In this document: positions 1 through 8,500 of the stretch, piece after piece
Position numbering within the stretch: position 1 is the stretch's first letter
Layout of the letters: every line of letters starts with the position of its first letter
Source: CALSMU01 sp963926405
GTDB taxonomy: Bacteria > Bacteroidota > Bacteroidia > Flavobacteriales_D > Parvicellaceae
Length of the DNA stretch: 16,638 bases
Assembly (NCBI GenBank): GCA_963926405.1
Contig: CAWUXI010000117.1
Location: 1 to 16,638 of the forward strand
Direction of reading: 5' to 3'
Program-made: the position numbers and the translations under genes
Notes under the pieces: model-generated
What the model saw: only the letters and a program-made list of their open reading frames with translations
What the model was told of the DNA's origin: nothing
Databases searched by the model: none

Positions 1-32
1 TAGCTAAATAGTACGATTTACATATTATTATT

Positions 33-62
33 AAGGGAGCTCAATTAGAGCTCCCTTTTTTT
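33..62 (+). terminator. Rho-independent terminator of an upstream transcription unit
   Basis: A perfect 10-bp stem (33-42 with 48-57, core GGGAGCTC/GAGCTCCC) with a 5-nt AATTA loop is followed directly by a T-run through position 62. It lies before the first gene, so it most likely ends a unit whose gene lies left of the window. The T-run is on the + strand side, which gives the orientation. No gene can be assigned to the first 32 nt. Confidence 0.85.
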
Positions 63-111
63 ATGCTTTATAAATAATTATATCCTTACATTGCACTAAA
101 ATTATAGCAAT

Positions 112-357
112 ATGAGTCTTAAACCAGATCAGTTAGACACACTTATAGACAAAGCAAAAGGACTCTTAGACGGGACTCTTGTAATTCGAAATAAGGCGTT
201 CAAATTCAAAAGTATCGGAGTAGTTGATCAAGTGAATTCAAAAGGAAACCCTGAACGATTTACAGTAAATGGAAATTTGGTTTCAGAGGACGGCGACATG
301 CTCCAAAAGCCTTTGATAAAGATTGTCGAGCAACTAGAGAAGAAAGCGACTAAATAA
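112..357 (+). CDS. Small hypothetical protein (81 aa)
   Basis: This is an 81-residue open frame starting at ATG 112, between a terminator and leuS. The product is mixed-charge and soluble-looking, with no signal peptide, membrane segment or cysteine. The first 20 residues read like an amphipathic helix (LDTLIDKAKGLL). A central part rich in V, I, F and T (about residues 22-60) suggests short strands, and a lysine-rich helix-like tail (IVEQLEKKATK) ends the protein. I do not recognise the family. It lies 67 nt upstream of leuS on the same strand, but leuS appears to have its own promoter, so a shared operon is not certain. It could be a small nucleic-acid-binding or regulatory protein, but nothing in the sequence demonstrates that. 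The start is the only ATG that gives a plausible N-terminus just after the terminator. Confidence 0.65.
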   Translation: MSLKPDQLDTLIDKAKGLLDGTLVIRNKAFKFKSIGVVDQVNSKGNPERFTVNGNLVSEDGDMLQKPLIKIVEQLEKKATK

Positions 358-372
358 AGCGGATCTTTAAAA

Positions 373-404
373 TTTCCTTCTTACAACCAAACTGCGTACT
401 TTCG
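373..404 (+). promoter_or_regulatory. Bacteroidota-type promoter upstream of leuS
   Basis: TACTTTCG at 397-404 matches the Bacteroidota -7 element TAnnTTTG with one mismatch. A TTTC at 373-376 sits 20 nt upstream, at the spacing expected for the weak -33 TTG element. Transcription would start around 410, leaving a leader of about 15 nt before the leuS ATG at 425. This is consensus matching by eye; the -33 half is weak. Confidence 0.5.
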
Positions 405-424
405 CTGCTTCAAACAAGCAAAGA

Positions 425-3400
425 ATGAGCGAATACAACCACATAGCCATTGAAGAAAAATGGCAAAAAGATTGGAAAACCAATAAAACGTATAAAGCAA
501 CAGAAGACACTTCAAAAGAGAAGTTCTATGTGTTAGATATGTTTCCTTATCCTTCTGGGGCAGGTCTTCACGTTGGGCATCCACTTGGTTATATCGCTTC
601 AGATATATATGCTCGTTATAAAAAAAACGAAGGATTTAATGTATTACACCCAATGGGATATGATTCCTTTGGACTACCTGCAGAACAATACGCAATTCAA
701 ACAGGCCAGCATCCGGCAGTAACTACAAAAGTTAATATTGATGGAGGAGTTGATAAGCAAGGCAATGTAATTGAAGGCTATAGAAAGCAGCTTGATATAA
801 TGGGCTTCGCTTTTGATTGGGACAGAGAAGTGCGCACCTCAAGTCCAGAATACTATAAATGGACACAATGGATTTTTAAGCAAATATTTAATTCTTGGTA
901 CAACAAAAACACAGACAAAGCAGAGCATATTGAAACGCTAACAGCTGTTTTTGAAAAAGAAGGAAACGCTACTATTAATGCAGTTTGTGCTGAGGTGGAT
1001 GCTTTTTCTGCCGAAGACTGGAACGCATGGAGCGAAGCTGCTCAACGAAAGATGTTGATGAACTATCGGCTAACTTTCTTAGCAGATTCTTGGGTAAACT
1101 GGTGTCCTGCTTTGGGAACTGTTTTGGCCAATGATGAAATTAAAGACGGTGTTTCTGAACGCGGAGGACATCCTGTTGAACAAAAATTAATGCGCCAATG
1201 GAGTATGCGAATTTCTGCCTACGCAGAAAGATTGTTGAAAGGTTTGAATGAAGTTGACTTTACTGACTCGCTAAAAGAGCAACAGCGGAATTGGATTGGA
1301 AAATCTCAAGGGGCCTCGGTAAAATTTAAGGTCCTCTCCCCTAACCCCTCTCCGGAGGAAAGGGGAGCAGCAGGATATTTAACGGGCAATACTGATACAG
1401 CGACATTGTTGCTGGAAAAAGCAAAAGTAATGCGCGCGAACCCAACAGAAGCAGAGGGCGTTTTATGGCAACATCTTAAAACTAAAAAGGTGGCCAACCA
1501 TAAGTTCAGGCAACAGCATTTGATTGATGCTTTTATTGTTGATTTTGTTTGTTTGGATAAAAAGTTAATTATTGAAGTGGATGGTGAAATTCATAATCAC
1601 CAAATAGAACAAGACGCCTCCAGAACAGGCGTTCTAGAGAGTTTAGGCTACACAGTAATCCGCTTTAAAAATGAAGAAGTTATAGGAGATGTTGATTCTG
1701 TTTTGGGAAGAATTACAAATGAACTATCTAATCGTCCTAGTATAAAAGAAGCAAAAGAAGTCCTTCCGGCAGGGAAGGATTCAGGTTGGGAAATCGAAGT
1801 ATTTACCACCCGGCCTGACACAATTTTTGGCGTTACTTTTATGGTTTTGGCACCAGAACACGAATTGGTTGATCGAATAACTACTGCAGATAATAAAGCT
1901 TCAATAGCTGAATACAAAACCAAAGCAGCTGCCAAAACAGAAAGAGACAGACAGGCGAATGTAAAAGACATTACCGGTCAGTTTACTGGAGCGTACGCTT
2001 TGCATCCTTTTACGGCTGAAAAAGTGCAAATTTGGATAGGAGAATACGTGTTGGCGTCTTATGGAACAGGGGCCGTTATGGCAGTGCCAGCTGGCGATCA
2101 ACGAGATTACGATTTTGCGAAGCATTTCGGAATAGAGATACCAAACATATTTGAAGGAAAAGATATTTCGGAAGAAGCTTATGCTGATAAAGATGCTGTA
2201 CTAGCAAATTCTGATTTTCTAAATGGTTTACCTGTTAAACAAAGTATTGTAAAAGCGATTGAAGCTATCGAAGCAAAAGGTATTGGAAAAGGCAAAACAC
2301 TATACAGGTTGCGCGATGCTATTTTCTCTCGTCAGCGTTATTGGGGAGAGCCATTTCCTGTTTATTACAAAGGCGAAACACCGTATTTAATAGATGATGA
2401 AAAGCTACCGGTTACACTTCCAGAGGTAGATAAATATTTACCGACCGAAGAAGGGGAACCTCCGTTGGCTAGAGCAGAAAAATCTGCCTGGGATGTTTTT
2501 GAAGGAGACAGAATGGAATACAACACTATGCCTGGTTGGGCAGGTTCTTCTTGGTACTTTTTACGTTACATGGATCCTAATAATTTAGAGGAGCTTGTAA
2601 ATAAAGAAAAAGCAGCGTACTGGAATCAAGTTGATTTATATATCGGTGGAGCAGAACATGCAACCGGGCACTTATTATATTCTCGTTTTTGGACAAAGTT
2701 TTTGTGCGACATGGGGTATATTTCTTTTGACGAACCTTTCAAAAAACTGATTAACCAAGGAATGATTTTAGGAAGGTCAAGTTTTGTATATAAGGTTAAA
2801 GATGAAAATAAATTTGTTTCTTTTGGATTGAGAAAGGAATTCAAAACCCAACGTTTTCATGCAGATATTTCAAATGTAGTAAATGACGAACTGAATGTGG
2901 AAGAGTTTAAAAAATGGCGTTCCGAATTTGCTGATGCGGAATTTATTTTGGAAAACGGAAAGTACATTTGCGGGTCAGAAATAGAAAAAATGTCCAAGTC
3001 GAAATACAACGTTCAAACCCCGGATGAGCTGGTTGTAAAATACGGAGCAGATACACTTCGTTGCTATGAAATGTTTTTAGGGCCTTTGGAACAAGCAAAA
3101 CCTTGGGATGTTCAAGGAATTAGTGGAGTAAATAACTTCCTGAAAAAACTATGGCGCCTTTTCCATCAAGGAGAGGTTTTGACGATTTCGGAAGGAGAGC
3201 CAACGAAAGAAAATTTAAAATCAGTACATCAAGGAATCAAAAAAGTAACTGAAGATATAACGCGATATTCGTTTAATACGGTTGTTAGTACTTTGATGAT
3301 TGCGGTTAACGAATTGGGTTCTCAAAAATGCAACAACAAGGTAATTCTTTCAGACTTAGTAGTGTTGGTTTCACCATTTGCACCGCACATTGCAGAAGAG

Positions 3401-3667
3401 TTATGGAGCTTATTAGGGAACACCTCAAGCGTAACCGTTGCGTCCTGGCCAAAATTTGAAGCATCTCACTTAGTAGAAAGTGATTTCGAATACCCGGTGT
3501 CATTTAATGGAAAAATGCGTTTCAAAATCTCACTACCCATTACTATGGGGAAAGAGGATGTAGAAAAAGCCTTGTTTGAACATGAAAAAACCGCACATTA
3601 TTTAGATGGTAAAGATCCTAAAAAAGTGATAGTAGTGCCGAAGCGGATTATTAATGTTGTGGTGTAA
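425..3667 (+). CDS. leuS: Leucyl-tRNA synthetase with an in-frame DUF559 nuclease-domain insertion
   Basis: This class I aminoacyl-tRNA synthetase charges tRNA-Leu with leucine in the cytoplasm and edits mischarged tRNA through its CP1 domain. Visible landmarks are the HIGH-type motif HVGH (residues 49-52), the editing-domain threonine-rich motif TTRPDT (461-466), GTGAVMAVP with Asp558 and Asp561 (from 547), the catalytic-core blocks RQRYWGEPFPVYY and MPGWAGSSWYFLRY, and KMSKS (855-859). The tail ends in the usual IINVVV. Two longer segments, before WVNWCPALG and before KMSKS, match lineage insertions I recall from Bacteroides LeuRS. Those enzymes are roughly 930 residues; this one is 1080. 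The excess is an insert of about 150 residues (304-453) between GASVKFKV and WEIEVFTT, where relatives have only a short linker. All conserved blocks flank it in one frame, so the enzyme is probably functional. The start MSEYNHIAIEEKWQKDW is the typical LeuRS N-terminus. Confidence 0.97.
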   Translation: MSEYNHIAIEEKWQKDWKTNKTYKATEDTSKEKFYVLDMFPYPSGAGLHVGHPLGYIASDIYARYKKNEGFNVLHPMGYDSFGLPAEQYAIQTGQHPAVTTKVNIDGGVDKQGNVIEGYRKQLDIMGFAFDWDREVRTSSPEYYKWTQWIFKQIFNSWYNKNTDKAEHIETLTAVFEKEGNATINAVCAEVDAFSAEDWNAWSEAAQRKMLMNYRLTFLADSWVNWCPALGTVLANDEIKDGVSERGGHPVEQKLMRQWSMRISAYAERLLKGLNEVDFTDSLKEQQRNWIGKSQGASVKFKVLSPNPSPEERGAAGYLTGNTDTATLLLEKAKVMRANPTEAEGVLWQHLKTKKVANHKFRQQHLIDAFIVDFVCLDKKLIIEVDGEIHNHQIEQDASRTGVLESLGYTVIRFKNEEVIGDVDSVLGRITNELSNRPSIKEAKEVLPAGKDSGWEIEVFTTRPDTIFGVTFMVLAPEHELVDRITTADNKASIAEYKTKAAAKTERDRQANVKDITGQFTGAYALHPFTAEKVQIWIGEYVLASYGTGAVMAVPAGDQRDYDFAKHFGIEIPNIFEGKDISEEAYADKDAVLANSDFLNGLPVKQSIVKAIEAIEAKGIGKGKTLYRLRDAIFSRQRYWGEPFPVYYKGETPYLIDDEKLPVTLPEVDKYLPTEEGEPPLARAEKSAWDVFEGDRMEYNTMPGWAGSSWYFLRYMDPNNLEELVNKEKAAYWNQVDLYIGGAEHATGHLLYSRFWTKFLCDMGYISFDEPFKKLINQGMILGRSSFVYKVKDENKFVSFGLRKEFKTQRFHADISNVVNDELNVEEFKKWRSEFADAEFILENGKYICGSEIEKMSKSKYNVQTPDELVVKYGADTLRCYEMFLGPLEQAKPWDVQGISGVNNFLKKLWRLFHQGEVLTISEGEPTKENLKSVHQGIKKVTEDITRYSFNTVVSTLMIAVNELGSQKCNNKVILSDLVVLVSPFAPHIAEELWSLLGNTSSVTVASWPKFEASHLVESDFEYPVSFNGKMRFKISLPITMGKEDVEKALFEHEKTAHYLDGKDPKKVIVVPKRIINVVV
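1345..1365. repeat. GC-rich imperfect palindrome at the left edge of the leuS insert
   Basis: CCCCTCTCC (1345-1353) pairs with GGAAAGGGG (1357-1365) with one mismatch and a 3-nt loop. CTCCGGAG at 1350-1357 is itself a perfect palindrome. CTCCCC at 1336-1341 offers an alternative partner for GGGGAG at 1362-1367. The surrounding 40 nt (1331-1370) contain 26 G/C, far above the local average. It is translated as LSPNPSPEERG, a tract I recall from low-complexity peptides encoded by dispersed Bacteroidota repeats; that link is from memory. Confidence 0.7.
1761..1779. repeat. Perfect inverted repeat at the right edge of the leuS insert
   Basis: TCCTTCC (1761-1767) and GGAAGGA (1773-1779) form a 7-bp perfect stem with loop GGCAG. 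It is translated as part of VLPAGKD, directly before LeuRS resumes at about Gly454-Trp455. Its core (TCCGGCAGGGAAGG, 1765-1778) resembles that of the left palindrome (TCCGGAGGAAAGG, 1351-1363): 12 of 13 aligned bases match, with one gap. Confidence 0.7.
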
Positions 3668-3796
3668 ATCGAGAAACACAAACAAGAAGAGGCTATTTCG
3701 TTCTAAATAATTTTCTTTTTTTCCGTGGGCAAAAGTATTGTAATCAGATAGTTACATTATTTTTACCTTTAAGGCGTTTCTGCTAGTGGTGTATTA

Positions 3797-3827
3797 TTGC
3801 TTTTAATTTAAAATTAGATTAATTTCG
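3797..3827 (+). promoter_or_regulatory. Bacteroidota-type promoter of the surface-protein gene cluster
   Basis: TTG at 3797-3799 (within TATTG) is followed by a 20-nt spacer and TAATTTCG at 3820-3827, one mismatch from the TAnnTTTG -7 element. The start site would fall near 3834, giving a leader of about 14 nt before the ATG at 3848. A second -7-like TACCTTTA at 3764-3771 has a poorer -33 partner (TTG at 3738-3740, 23 nt away). No hairpin terminator for leuS is visible in the 3668-3760 stretch. Confidence 0.55.
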
Positions 3828-3841
3828 CAAGCCAATCTAAT
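3813..3841. promoter_or_regulatory. Inverted repeat overlapping the cluster promoter (possible operator)
   Basis: ATTAGATT (3813-3820) and AATCTAAT (3834-3841) are perfect 8-bp inverted repeats separated by 13 nt. The left arm runs into the -7 element and the right arm covers the predicted start site. Centre-to-centre spacing of the arms is 21 nt, about two helical turns, as expected for a dimeric repressor site. It could also be an mRNA 5' hairpin or chance in AT-rich DNA. No regulator gene is present in the window. Confidence 0.4.
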
Positions 3842-3847
3842 CTGTAA

Positions 3848-5509
3848 ATGAAGTTAGCGATTATAATATTTTTATCATTTATTTCGTCCTTTTTCTATGG
3901 ACAGGATACCACCTCATTTTACGACAAAGCCAAAGAGAACGTGAAAATATCAGGAGGGTTTTCTTCTATCGGCACGGCATACATGATTAATGATACAAGT
4001 CTTTCTCAAAGAGATCCCTTTTTTTGGCAGTTAGGAGCAAACATAAATATTAAAATAGGTCAAGTTTCAATTCCCTTTTCTGCTGTTATGAATCAGCAAG
4101 AAAGAAACTTTACACAACCTTTTAATCAGTACGGACTTAGCCCCAAGTATAAGGGCATTACAGCCCATTTAGGGTATAGGTCTTTAAAGTTTTCTGACTT
4201 TTCATTAAGTGGAAATCAATTTTTGGGAGTTGGTGTTGAGATTGCTCCAAAAAACTCAATTGTAAAGGGAAAAGCGCTATATGGTCGTTTCTCTAGGGCC
4301 GTAGACGGCTATTATACGGATGGGAAGGTCGTTGGCTCGCCTAGTTTCGAGCGCTGGGGATTTGGAGGAATGGTAGAGGTTGGAAAACCAAACAACAATG
4401 TAGGTGTTATCTTATTTCGAGCTACAGATGATCAAAATTCGATTACTTCTTTTGCAAATGATGCAACTATTAAGCCGGGCGAGAATTTAATTTTTGGCTT
4501 AACGACAAAACAAAAGTTATCAAAAGAACTTTCCTTAAAAGGGGAAATTGATTGGAGTGCATTTACGAAGGACTTAAGGTTAGACCCAACTGTTCTGGAA
4601 GGTTTTTCCTATTTAAATAATGTGGAGCCATTATTTCATGCAAATGCATCAAGCTCATTTTCAAAAGCAATTAAAGCTGATTTGGACTATAGTAAGAAAC
4701 AATTTAAAGTTGGTATCGGCTACCGTAGAATTGATCCAGAATATCAAACAATGGGGTCTGTCTACTTAAATAATGACTTTGAAGATCTTCAAGCAAAATC
4801 ATCGGTAAGAGTATTAAAAAATAAACTAACACTTGCCGGTAGTGCAGGTTTTCAGAGGAATAATTTAGATGAAAGCAAGGCTGCTGAGATGATTCGGTTA
4901 ATATCGTCCTTGACTGCAAACTATAATATAAATGAGCATTTAATGGTAAACGGTGCTTTTTCTAACTTTAACTCTCAAAGTCAGATGACAATTGTTAACA
5001 CACTAGATACTATGCGCTATGCTCAAGTTACTAAAAATGCAAATCTTCAACTTATGTACGCTAAAGCTAATGATGTGCGGAGAATAGCCGCATCTTTAAG
5101 AGGTAATTTTCAAAATGCTAAGATCAACGGAATTGACAATACTACACTTTATAATGGAGGTGTTAGTTTTCAGTACGGCCTATTAAAATCAGGGCTTAAT
5201 ATCGTTTCTGGTATTAACGCCTCTAAGAATATTACAGAAAATTATGAGATCGTTTCGGTAGGCCCAACATTAGGTGTTAATAAAAGGTTTTTTACGGGAA
5301 AAATAAACGCAGCCGTAAGTGCGTCTGCCCTTAAAACATTTTTAGGAGCAGTGGACAATGGATATGTGTTAAATATTAAGGGAATGGGAACATTCAAATT
5401 AAATCGCCACCACGCGTTTAACTTGATTTTTTCAACTATTGGAAAAAAGAACGCAACTACAGACACACAGGAAACAACGATTTCACTCGGATATAATTAC
5501 TCATTTTAA
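3848..5509 (+). CDS. Secreted outer-membrane beta-barrel candidate (553 aa)
   Basis: The N-terminus MKLAIIIFLSFISSFFYGQ is a clear signal peptide with likely cleavage near residue 18. The rest is a succession of alternating polar/hydrophobic strands with short turns, for example FFWQLGANINIKIG, GITAHLGYRSLKF and KQFKVGIGYRRI. No cysteine is visible. The C-terminus TISLGYNYSF ends in Phe after alternating hydrophobics, as in outer-membrane barrels with a beta-signal. I infer an integral outer-membrane protein. The PFNQYGLSPKYKG-type region feels like a recurring Bacteroidota barrel family, but I cannot name it. It is first in a same-strand cluster and its TAA overlaps the ATG of the giant gene by one base, so the two products are probably made in linked amounts. 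A role as the outer-membrane anchor or conduit for the giant protein is inference. There is no plug or TonB box. Confidence 0.75.
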   Translation: MKLAIIIFLSFISSFFYGQDTTSFYDKAKENVKISGGFSSIGTAYMINDTSLSQRDPFFWQLGANINIKIGQVSIPFSAVMNQQERNFTQPFNQYGLSPKYKGITAHLGYRSLKFSDFSLSGNQFLGVGVEIAPKNSIVKGKALYGRFSRAVDGYYTDGKVVGSPSFERWGFGGMVEVGKPNNNVGVILFRATDDQNSITSFANDATIKPGENLIFGLTTKQKLSKELSLKGEIDWSAFTKDLRLDPTVLEGFSYLNNVEPLFHANASSSFSKAIKADLDYSKKQFKVGIGYRRIDPEYQTMGSVYLNNDFEDLQAKSSVRVLKNKLTLAGSAGFQRNNLDESKAAEMIRLISSLTANYNINEHLMVNGAFSNFNSQSQMTIVNTLDTMRYAQVTKNANLQLMYAKANDVRRIAASLRGNFQNAKINGIDNTTLYNGGVSFQYGLLKSGLNIVSGINASKNITENYEIVSVGPTLGVNKRFFTGKINAAVSASALKTFLGAVDNGYVLNIKGMGTFKLNRHHAFNLIFSTIGKKNATTDTQETTISLGYNYSF

Positions 5510-8500
5510 TGAGCGCAAATATGAATAGAATTTACAGCATATTAAGTTTTATACTCTTTCTGCCATTTTTCGGAAATAGTCAACAGTTGCCAGTTTCTGC
5601 AACCACCATATTAAACACCCCGCACCCAGTATATGTAAACGAATATTACAGCATTGGTTCAAATGCGCTTCAAGGAATAGTTGTTTTGAACGATTTAAAT
5701 GAGCCCTCTTGGGATGTCAGATTATTGGTTACTATTGAGGGAGAAGGAATTAAAATCAAAACAAAAGGAAATTTTCTTCCTTCTAATCCGATTAACTTAA
5801 CATCAGGAATTCCGTTAATTTTAGAAGGTTCGGATTTTGCTCAGTACCTGGATGTTAATAATGTCGATTTAGAGGGTATTACCGCCGCAACATTCAACCA
5901 AAGCGGAAAACTACCAGAGGGAATTTATAATTTTTGCATTGAGGTTGTGGATTATATATCCGGAGTACCATTGTCTCTGCCTTCTTGTGCGCCGGCATTT
6001 ATCTTTTTTGAACCACCACCGGTTACCTTGCAGCCTGAATGTGAGGGAGTTGTAACGCCATCTGATCCACAGATCGTAAACTTTTCATGGCAGATTGCTG
6101 GTGGAGCGTCTCCTACAATTGCTATAAACAGTAAGTATAAATTATCTGTTTATGAGGTAACGGAAGAAGGCAGTGACCCTTACTTTGCTGTTGCCAACAA
6201 CCACGCATTGTTAGTGTATGAGTCAGATTTTATCAACCAAACACAATCCCAAATTGATTTTGGGATTACCTCAACAACCCTACTTGCACCTGGAAAACAA
6301 TATGTTTATAGAGTAAGAGCTGTTGATGGAGACGAAAAAGACATCTACAGGAATAATGGTTTTAGCGAGTGGTGTTGGTTCTTTTATGGGTATCCCCATG
6401 ATGGTAATTTGACTATTTCAGCTCCAGAAGACGAGCATATATATTCGAAATTTGAGTCCAAGTCCTTTGTTTGGGAAGTAAGTGATTTAGGTATTCCTGG
6501 CCAAGAATATAACTATGCAGCAATAATAAAAGTGCTCAATGAAGGTCAGAATAAAGAAGATGCAATGGATACGAATCCAGACTGGTATGTTAAAAACATG
6601 CCGACAACCTCTTCATTAAATGGCTACGCATTTACACTTGATCAGAACACAGAGCCTGGCGTTACTTACGTATGGCAAGTAATCGCTTACACTGGAGCTC
6701 AAGAGGTGGCAAAGAGCGAAATATATACTTTCTATTCAGCTCCTTTGGTCGATCACTTTATGGCTGGACCAAGTAGGGTTGAGGTGGTTTCATTATTAAA
6801 CAACCAATTAGAAGACTTATCTGGAGTTGGAAGAATCCAAGTTACTGCAAATGAGGCTGATGTTATCGAGTTTGAGTTCGAACACTTAAATATCAGGGAT
6901 TTGGGTGGCGGAGATTACGCATTAATGGACGGCGAAGCAAGTCTAGACCTGTCTAATTTGGAGGCGGCAGAATTGGAACCAAACTTGGGTTCTAATGGCC
7001 CCGCTAACTTTTCTTTTACCGTAGGTAGAGTAAATAACTCTGGAATTCAAACTAAAGGCATAGTTAGCTGGCAGTTTCCACATGCAACAACCTCTGGACA
7101 AATAGAGTTTATTGAGTCAGAAGAAGATTGGTTTGCGCTAAATTCGAATTACCAATTAAATGGTACTTCAGAATTGTCTGATGCTCGTGAACTTGAACTT
7201 TTGGAGCCTTATGAGTTTATTGTTTCACTTCAAAAATCCTCTATTTTTCAGATTTCGAATGGAAAGTATTCCCTTTCTTTTAGCGGAGGGGCGTCAGCAA
7301 ATACAAACGTCAAAACAAATAACGGAGAACCTTACACTGTTTACTTCTCAGGTCAGCCTTCATTGTATTATTTTGAGGTCAACAGCCTTTTAAGTAACGC
7401 TACAAATTACTTAAAGCCTTCTGACGGTCTCGAAATAGGATTTATGCCTAAACAAGCAGTCATCGATTTATCAGAAGAAACTTCTCCAGGCAAATTATCT
7501 GGAACCCCAGGGTGGAAAGGGTTTTACTTTCCAGAATTTCAAGTTAAAATTTATCCCGGAGAAACAGACGCAACAGGGCAATTATCTGTTAGTCAAATTA
7601 TTGGTCTCGAAGAAGACCAAACAAATTCAGATTTTTGGTTAGAAAACCAAGGGCTTAATTTACGCTATGACTATGTCTTAGCAGAAGAGGGAATTACGTT
7701 TAATGGTTTTGCTACAGAAATTACAGGAAACTTTAACGTTGAAGACAACCAAATTACTAATAGTAAGATTACGGGAGAAATTAAAATCCCTGTGATCGAC
7801 AAAACCGATGGTTTTGGTTTTGAGATACCCGTTACCAATGATGGTTTAGCGCAGGGGTATTTATACGAAGATTTAACTCAAAGAGAGATGGTTTTTAATC
7901 CATATGGAGGAGAAAACAGAGTGGATATTACAATAAATAGAGCGGTTTTTGCAGAAAATGAACGGTTAGACTTAGAAATAGATGCTGATTTAACAGGTAT
8001 AAGTGCTTTGGTTTCAGGAATTAACGATTTTAGGGTTTATGGAGATAATACCATAGGAATAGGATCGAAAAACGGCTCGAAGGCCCTAGACACCCAGGTT
8101 GAAGGTGAGTATAAAGGATTTGTTACTTATGTACAAGAAGTGGGAGCTGCCCTTTTTAATGGAAACTACGTCTTTTCTTACATAGCGGCATTGGATATGG
8201 GTGATGATGTTGTTGGTGAAGATGGGCCACCATTATTAGCAATTTCAAGCGTAGAAGAAGTGGGCGGAGATGTTGTATTACCAAATTTTAGTCCTACTAA
8301 CCCACAGCCAGAGCCTGCTATCTCTGTTCCTGCGGATATTGAGCCGGGATCACCAACGTTAACAACTTATGAGATGTTTATTGCTGTTGACAATGTAATT
8401 GTAAACCTGGAGGGGTATTTAAAATTATCGAATAACGACCCTACTTGGGGAACATCATTTAGAGGGGGAATAAACGGAAGCCTTAAAATCCCAACCCAAA

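Larger units (their letters stand above)
1334..1783 (+). mobile_element. In-frame DUF559 (Vsr-like endonuclease) cassette inside leuS
   Basis: This segment encodes LeuRS residues 304-453 and is absent from the LeuRS family alignment as I remember it. From about residue 331 it reads as a DUF559 domain: a helix with RANPTEAEGVLWQHLK, then KFRQQH, then a PD-(D/E)XK-type core with Asp373 (VDFVC) and Glu384-Val385-Asp386-Gly387 (IIEVDG), then His390 and R..VLESLGYTVIRFKNEEV ending at Val419. DUF559 belongs to the Vsr/restriction-endonuclease-like fold, so DNA cleavage is the expected activity. There are no intein splicing motifs, so the domain should remain in the mature protein. GC-rich palindromes bound it (1345-1365 and 1761-1779), and the length is a multiple of three. 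The edges are inferred from the LeuRS blocks on either side and may be off by a few residues. That it is mobile is inference. Confidence 0.8.

Noticed and set aside
61..94. Possible promoter for the 81-residue gene (TACATTGC at 87-94)
   Set aside because: It matches only TAnnTT of the -7 consensus and has no convincing TTG about 20 nt upstream, so it is too weak to list.
381..584. Antisense 67-codon frame with a hydrophobic stretch across the leuS start
   Set aside because: It overlaps the well-supported leuS N-terminus and promoter, and the apparent membrane segment arises from the complement of Lys-rich codons.
1334..1783. Insert in leuS read as an intein
   Set aside because: There is no Cys/Ser at the first position, no block-B TxxH and no C-terminal HN followed by a nucleophile. 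The sequence is a nuclease domain with linkers, so splicing is not supported.
425..3667. leuS as a pseudogene disrupted by insertion
   Set aside because: The frame is open throughout, and all core blocks including HVGH, TTRPDT and KMSKS are present, with the usual C-terminus.
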